Below are positions 59,459 to 64,000 of a DNA stretch of 64,000 nt, piece after piece. Origin of the DNA: Chlamydiia bacterium (lineage in GTDB: Bacteria > Chlamydiota > Chlamydiia > Chlamydiales > GCA-2402025); the NCBI GenBank assembly GCA_030427725.1, contig JAUICV010000001.1:434001-498000 (forward strand), read 5' to 3'. Numbering within the stretch: the first letter of the stretch is position 1; the number at the start of each line of letters is the position of its first letter. Below the pieces are notes generated by a model. It was not told where the DNA came from. It worked only from the letters and a program-made list of their open reading frames with translations, and ran no database searches. Both the position numbers and the translations under genes were made by a program.

Positions 59459-61063
59459 AGATAAATCACCTCCAACCATTCTAAGAAGTTCTCTTTGTAT
59501 TTCTTCTTTACTCAGTGTTTTAGCATTTGTTGTAACATCTTTAGAGCCGGTAGCTTTTGTAAGCTTAATATGATTATCTGCAAAGGTTGCAACCTGAGCA
59601 AAATGAGTGATACAGATGACTTGGGAGTTTCTCCCTAAATCTTTTAATTTCTTTCCTATTTTTGTAGCAGTCTCTCCACCAATATTGGCATCAATTTCAT
59701 CAAAAATATAGGAGGTTTTACCACTTGAGCTTGGAGTAGATAAGAGAAGGGCTAATAAAACTCTAGCGAGCTCGCCACCACTTGCGCTCGATTCTATCGG
59801 ACTAAAATTTTGACTATGATTATTTTTGATTAAAAAGCGTATGTTATCGAATCCAAATTTAGTAAATTCGCATCTTTGGCAGGAAACTCTAAATTCCGCT
59901 GTTTTCATGCCAAGCTCATGAAGTAATGTAGTCACTTTTTCTGAAAGGCCTTCAGCTTGAATGTGTCTTAAATTTGAAATTTCATTCGCTAGAGAATTCT
60001 TTTCTTCCAAGCATTGGTCTAAAAGAGATTTTGTATCTTCTAATTGCTCTTCTAGGTGGTTTAATAAATTGAGCTCTTTTTTTTGAGAGACTAGATGTTT
60101 TTGTGCATCATCATATGTTGGACCATGAGATCTTTTGAGGGACTTAAGTTTAGAAAGCTCTTTTTCAATGGATTTATATTTTTCATCGGAAAAATTGGTT
60201 TCATAAAGATACGTTTCTAAATGGGAACACACATCAGAGGATGTTTTTGAGAGATTTTGAACCTTTTCTTGCAGTTCTTCTAAAGCTCGGTCATAGTTTG
60301 AATAGGCTTCTAAGGATTTACAGTGATGATTTAATGAAGATAAGCCACTTTTTTGCAAAAGCTCTAATAGGGCTTGAAGCGTATCTTGAATTTCTTGAAA
60401 GTGAGATAGTTTTTTGAATGAGTCGTAAAGAATATCTTCGTTTTCTTGAGTTAGCTCAATGCTTGATAACTCATCAACCTCCTTTTGGATAAGCTTAGTT
60501 AAAAACTCCTTATCTAACAGTTTGCTCTCTAGGGATTGAACAGTTTGGGTGAGAGTTTTTTCTTCTTCGTAAAGTTTTTGGTAGTTTGCTAGAAGAGTAG
60601 AAGTTTTTGAGACTTTATCTAAAAATTCTCTATGGAAAGTAGAGGTTTTTAGTTCCACTTGCATGTTTTGAGAGACAATCTCGAACAAATATAAAGATAT
60701 TTCCTTTAAAACTGATAAAGAGCTTATTTGATGGTTTATTAAAACTTTTGTTTTCCCATCTTTTGATAGCTCTCTTTGTATGATCAAGCTCTCTTCAGAG
60801 CTGATATCAAATGACAGGTTTTTTAAAATTTGAAAGACAGGGCTTGATTTTGAAAGGTGAAAGACAGCTTTTAAACAGGCCTTCTCCGAGCCTTCTCTAA
60901 TTAAGCTATAATCTGCTCTCTGACCAGAAAGAAGAGATAAAGCCTGGAGTAACAGAGTTTTCCCAGCGCCTGTTTCTCCAGATATTACGTTGAAATCAGA
61001 GGTGAATTTTACATGAAGTTTTTTTGTGATAACAAAGTTTTCTAAACAAAGCTCTTTTAACAT
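59429..61063 (-). CDS. recN: DNA repair protein RecN (SMC-like)
   Basis: 544 aa. SMC-family ATPase with Walker A GETGAGKT (29-36), a long coiled-coil middle (about 160-390, EEKTLTQTVQSLESKLLDKEF, SLKRSHGPTYDD), the ABC signature SASGGELARVLLALLL, and Walker B SYIFDEIDANIGGETA with ITHFAQVATFADNHI at the end. It holds broken DNA ends during recombination repair. Family members usually have Ser after the Walker A Lys; Thr here should still bind Mg-ATP. Shorter coiled coil than E. coli RecN. Downstream of rnhC by 16 bases; co-transcribed. Confidence 0.95.
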   Translation of the reverse strand: MLKELCLENFVITKKLHVKFTSDFNVISGETGAGKTLLLQALSLLSGQRADYSLIREGSEKACLKAVFHLSKSSPVFQILKNLSFDISSEESLIIQRELSKDGKTKVLINHQISSLSVLKEISLYLFEIVSQNMQVELKTSTFHREFLDKVSKTSTLLANYQKLYEEEKTLTQTVQSLESKLLDKEFLTKLIQKEVDELSSIELTQENEDILYDSFKKLSHFQEIQDTLQALLELLQKSGLSSLNHHCKSLEAYSNYDRALEELQEKVQNLSKTSSDVCSHLETYLYETNFSDEKYKSIEKELSKLKSLKRSHGPTYDDAQKHLVSQKKELNLLNHLEEQLEDTKSLLDQCLEEKNSLANEISNLRHIQAEGLSEKVTTLLHELGMKTAEFRVSCQRCEFTKFGFDNIRFLIKNNHSQNFSPIESSASGGELARVLLALLLSTPSSSGKTSYIFDEIDANIGGETATKIGKKLKDLGRNSQVICITHFAQVATFADNHIKLTKATGSKDVTTNAKTLSKEEIQRELLRMVGGDLSLLAVDENHP

Positions 61064-61079
61064 CTTCTAGCTCGAAAGG

Positions 61080-61982
61080 TTACATTTCTAAAACTTCATT
61101 TGTTGTCTTAAAGTGAAGCTTGGCCACTTCTCCAAGTCTTGCGGGGCCATTTTTAAAAACAAAACTTCTTGCTGCTTGCTTAACCATAGGAGAAACTCCC
61201 AGGGGAAGTTTTGTCTGGAATTCTTCGGATAACGCTTCGATTCCATCTAAAAAAGCAGCTCTAGCTAGAATCGATGCAGCAGCAACGACCACATCTTCTT
61301 CTCCTTTATGACGCTGCGTTAAATTAAGATCTAATCCTTTCTTTCTTAAGGCGTTTAAAACAACATGTTCACTTGCAAACTGGTCAATTATGACATCTTT
61401 ACAAGAGCTGCTTTCATAAAGCTTTTCGATGCATGTAGCGTGGCCCCAAGCCAAAAGACTGTTTAAGTTTTTAAACTTATTGTATAGCTCATTGTACTTA
61501 ATAGGTCTTAGACAGGTTAATGAGTAAGGGACCTCTGATTTAATTTTTTTAGCAAGTTCTAAAATTTTTGAGTCTTTCATTTTTTTAGAGTCTTTGACTC
61601 CTAATTTTAAAAGCTTGTTAATAGAGCTTTCACCATCAACATATACTCCAGCTACGCATAGGGGTCCAAAAAAATCCCCTTTACCAGCTTCATCAATACC
61701 AATTCTTGCATGCATTTCTAGGTTCTGATGAGGGTAGCTATATTCAGTAGAGTTTAAAATTTCAGGTTCTAGGTAATAAATAATAAAATCGTGTTTTTGC
61801 TTACCTTGAACTACCAACTTCCCTGACATGTAAAAAGTGACAGATATCCCAGATTTTTTTGCTTGGAAGTGAGTGTATTGTGGGGTTTTTAACTCAAACC
61901 CTTTCTCTATAAGACCGACTCTTAACTGTTCTAGTTTTGAAGAGTCTAATATTGTAACAAATATATCAGCTTTTTTTTCCAT
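61080..61982 (-). CDS. rnhC: Ribonuclease HIII
   Basis: 300 aa. N-terminal 80 residues are the TBP-like domain that distinguishes RNase HIII (MEKKADIFVTILDSSKLEQL). The catalytic domain has RIGIDEAGKGDFFGPLCVAGVY (Asp97, Glu98), GVKDSKKM, VIIDQFASEHV and the C-terminal HKGEEDVVVAAASILARAAFLD. It removes RNA from RNA-DNA hybrids. Chlamydiae carry HIII (CT008-like from memory) in addition to HII. AAGGTGAT lies about 12 bases before the ATG. First gene of the rnhC-recN pair. Confidence 0.95.
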   Translation of the reverse strand: MEKKADIFVTILDSSKLEQLRVGLIEKGFELKTPQYTHFQAKKSGISVTFYMSGKLVVQGKQKHDFIIYYLEPEILNSTEYSYPHQNLEMHARIGIDEAGKGDFFGPLCVAGVYVDGESSINKLLKLGVKDSKKMKDSKILELAKKIKSEVPYSLTCLRPIKYNELYNKFKNLNSLLAWGHATCIEKLYESSSCKDVIIDQFASEHVVLNALRKKGLDLNLTQRHKGEEDVVVAAASILARAAFLDGIEALSEEFQTKLPLGVSPMVKQAARSFVFKNGPARLGEVAKLHFKTTNEVLEM

Positions 61983-62237
61983 GGGACTAAAATTATCACC
62001 TTGATTCTTATATGAAAATAGAAAAATACCGATACATATTTTCGTAGAAATTTCAGGATGTTTTTCAGAGTTTAAAACTTAAAGAAGATATAAGCTAAAT
62101 TTTACTAAGTCCTTAAGTACTTTATGGACAGGTGTTAGGTCGATTAGAGATACAAGATATGATATACAGTTGTAAATAAAAGACGAATCATTCAAAAAAA
62201 AGAAGCTGTCATAAATCGAAAATTTTCAGGAAACTAT

Positions 62238-64000
62238 ATGAAATTTCTTATAGTTGGACTTTGTTTATGTTCTTTAGTGAATATGGAATTAGTTGCGTCA
62301 AGCCTAGAACCTAGGAGAACGAACGACGAAAGAGAGTGGAATAGGAAGGGTTCCGGACGGTGGGGAAACAGAAACAATTGGAAGCCGACAGCAGTTCCTA
62401 GAACGAATGGAACAGCTATTTTTGGGGATAAAATAAAAAAAGATACTACAATATATGCTACTGGTTGGCAGCGAGTTTATTTTATTCATTTTGATAGTTC
62501 TCATAGCTATACTCTTAACAATGGAGATTTTCTTAGTGGTCCAGAGGTGTACTTAACCGCAACAAACAAGGCTGACCATACGATCAACTCCACCATGCGT
62601 GTTAATCGAAGTCCGCTTACTAGGCTTGGTTTTTTTATAGATAAAGAGTCACAGGGAAGCTTATATCTTAGAGGGAGGCTTTTAGATGATCTTAATGTAG
62701 CAGGTGTGGGTGTTAGATTGTATAACTATTCACCAAATCAAATTATTTATGTATCTGGCCATAATTCATATCGTTACAGAACTTATATTAAAGGTCGTAT
62801 TCGAGTAGGAAGGAATTCAGCATTTGGAATGGATCGCCCTATTAGAAAAAGATTTCATCGTTACCGCTCTGTAAATTTAGATGGTGATAGTTCGCTTGAG
62901 TTAGATAACGGCATAGCTATCCCAAATATAATTAACACGAATGGGAATGTTTTAACGTTATCTAGAGACTTAGGAGCAGCTGCTGTAGATGGGAATATAC
63001 AAGGCGATGGAAGTGTAGTTAAAACAGGTGTGGGGGGATTATATTTACGCGGAAATAATACTTATTCTGGAGGGACAACAATTTCATCTGGAGCAATATA
63101 TATGACACACGCAAATTCCCTGGGGAAAGGTGACGTAGCTATGTTAAATGGAACGACCTTATTCGTGCCAGATAAAGTCACTTTTAGAAATGTATTATAT
63201 CTAACAGGTGGATTGTCTACTTTAGAAACATCATCTGGCTCAGCATCTGTACTTCGTGACATAAAAGGTTCAGGATCTTTCAGAAAAGGAGGATCTGGTG
63301 AATTATTTTTGAAAGGTAAAAAGACGTACAGCGGTTCTACAGTTATTTTTAACGGAACTTTAAAGCCTGAAGTACCAGATGCTATCTCAAATAGCTCAGG
63401 AGTTGTGCTACAAAATAGAGCTAATGCCATATTTGATTTAAATGGTTTTGATCAAATAATCCTTGGGCTTTCTGGAGGAGGAGGTCGAGGTGGAGAAGTG
63501 GCCATTGGGTCAAAAACTCTAACTCTAAATCCTATCAACGATCAAACCTTTTCAGGAAAGTTAAGTGGAAATGGAGTCTTTTTAAAAAGAGGATCTGGAA
63601 ATTTAACTCTAGCTGGTAAGAATCCTTTTTCAGGAAAGACTGTTGTAGACAATGGAACTTTAACTATAAATGGAGAACTTGACTCATCAGTTAAAGTTTC
63701 TCCATCAGGCATTTTAAAAGGAAATGGAAAGATTAATAATTCTGTAACATGTCTGGGAACCTTAAGCCCAGGTAATAGTGTTGGAATCTTCTCTATTAAC
63801 GGAGATTATACCCAAGCTGCAGGATCAACATTATTAGCTGAGATAAACTCCATTACGTCAGATAAACTAAACGTAAAGAATGATGTTTTTATAAAAAACA
63901 AGACGAATGTAAAGTTAAGAGTTGAAAAAGGGTGGCTTAATTCAGATAAGACTTATACGCTCATTGAAAGTAATTCAGGGACTGTCAATGGAAAATATTC
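62238..64000 (+). CDS. Autotransporter with PATR repeats, 3' end outside window
   Basis: 587 codons visible, no stop before the window end. AGGA lies 7 bases before the ATG. Signal peptide at about 1-22 (LIVGLCLCSLVNMELVASS). Residues 30-70 include GSGRWGNRNNWK and RTNGTAIFGD, typical of the start of type V passenger domains. Three passenger-associated transport repeats are clear: about 259-290 (GGLYLRGNNTYSGGTTISSG), 341-375 (GSGELFLKGKKTYSGSTVI) and 441-479 (GSGNLTLAGKNPFSGKTVV). Then GNGKINNSVTCLGTLSPGNSVG and a YTQAAGST box. This is a beta-helical passenger exported through a C-terminal barrel not seen here. It lacks the GGAI/FxxN repeats of chlamydial Pmp proteins, so it is a different autotransporter class. 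Confidence 0.85.
   Translation, partial: MKFLIVGLCLCSLVNMELVASSLEPRRTNDEREWNRKGSGRWGNRNNWKPTAVPRTNGTAIFGDKIKKDTTIYATGWQRVYFIHFDSSHSYTLNNGDFLSGPEVYLTATNKADHTINSTMRVNRSPLTRLGFFIDKESQGSLYLRGRLLDDLNVAGVGVRLYNYSPNQIIYVSGHNSYRYRTYIKGRIRVGRNSAFGMDRPIRKRFHRYRSVNLDGDSSLELDNGIAIPNIINTNGNVLTLSRDLGAAAVDGNIQGDGSVVKTGVGGLYLRGNNTYSGGTTISSGAIYMTHANSLGKGDVAMLNGTTLFVPDKVTFRNVLYLTGGLSTLETSSGSASVLRDIKGSGSFRKGGSGELFLKGKKTYSGSTVIFNGTLKPEVPDAISNSSGVVLQNRANAIFDLNGFDQIILGLSGGGGRGGEVAIGSKTLTLNPINDQTFSGKLSGNGVFLKRGSGNLTLAGKNPFSGKTVVDNGTLTINGELDSSVKVSPSGILKGNGKINNSVTCLGTLSPGNSVGIFSINGDYTQAAGSTLLAEINSITSDKLNVKNDVFIKNKTNVKLRVEKGWLNSDKTYTLIESNSGTVNGKY

Noticed and set aside
1..64000. tRNA genes, CRISPR arrays, insertion sequences
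   Set aside because: No cloverleaf ending in a 3' acceptor pattern, no spaced direct repeats and no transposase were found by eye; a covariance-model scan would be needed to exclude small RNAs.

Overview
The window is AT-rich, compact bacterial DNA from a member of the phylum Chlamydiae. It is most likely an amoeba- or arthropod-associated family (Simkania, Rhabdochlamydia, Parachlamydia-like) rather than Chlamydia itself. The evidence is a histone H1-like Hc2 gene beside holA and a short tetrapyrrole-methylase gene, a hemW / acidic-protein / sucA / sucB block, DUF378-gatC-gatA-gatB, RNase HIII, orphan OppA-type lipoproteins, a type III secretion (T3SS) chaperone-translocator operon, and several proteins with the paired hydrophobic segments of inclusion-membrane (Inc) proteins. 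From memory, and not checked here, several blocks match gene order in C. trachomatis (CT001-004, CT046-048, CT052-055, CT103/104). The species is not determined.

Layout. 1-9300: end of a patatin-like lipase, an exported HExxH protein, a DUF2227 membrane protein, an apparently exported nucleoside diphosphate kinase, a large unknown protein, two tandem OppA-like lipoproteins and a membrane-anchored kinase-fold-like protein. 9370-16580: a 14-TM drug-efflux type MFS protein, a large unknown protein, and a block of coiled-coil, effector-like genes. In that block two ORFs overlap in different frames at a run of nine A (minus sense). 16750-20100: mlaE-mlaF-mlaD-yqgE, a lipid-transport operon. 20200-22860: T3SS operon (unknown 186 aa protein, LcrH/SycD chaperone, CopB-like and CopD-like translocators) with a clear promoter and terminator. 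23000-31320: hemL, a 39-codon membrane ORF, nfeD, yggS, a FliO-like gene, a HAD phosphatase split by an in-frame TAG, an Inc-like gene, an unknown gene and fabI. 31400-41810: hctB-like, osmC, holA, rsmI-like, hemW, an acidic CT053-like gene, then sucA-sucB-lpd (2-oxoglutarate dehydrogenase). 41870-48380: lineage-specific effector/Inc-like genes around a small self-contained 69 aa unit, a [2Fe-2S] ferredoxin and a DUF1858-IscA fusion. 48430-62000: xerD-like recombinase, TolC-family lipoprotein, gatCAB, DUF378, an unknown gene, brnQ, Yip1, two small envelope genes, recN and rnhC. 62238-64000: the 5' part of an autotransporter that runs off the window.

How the genes work together. The metabolic genes suit a parasite with a partial TCA cycle (sucAB/lpd) and its own heme, fatty-acid and Gln-tRNA amidation steps. 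It imports peptides and branched-chain amino acids. The envelope genes (mla, autotransporter, TolC, OppA lipoproteins) and the T3SS/effector-like genes form the host-facing part. I found no tRNA, rRNA, CRISPR array or insertion sequence by eye. Many start codons were moved from the longest-ORF position to an ATG/GTG with a good ribosome binding site.
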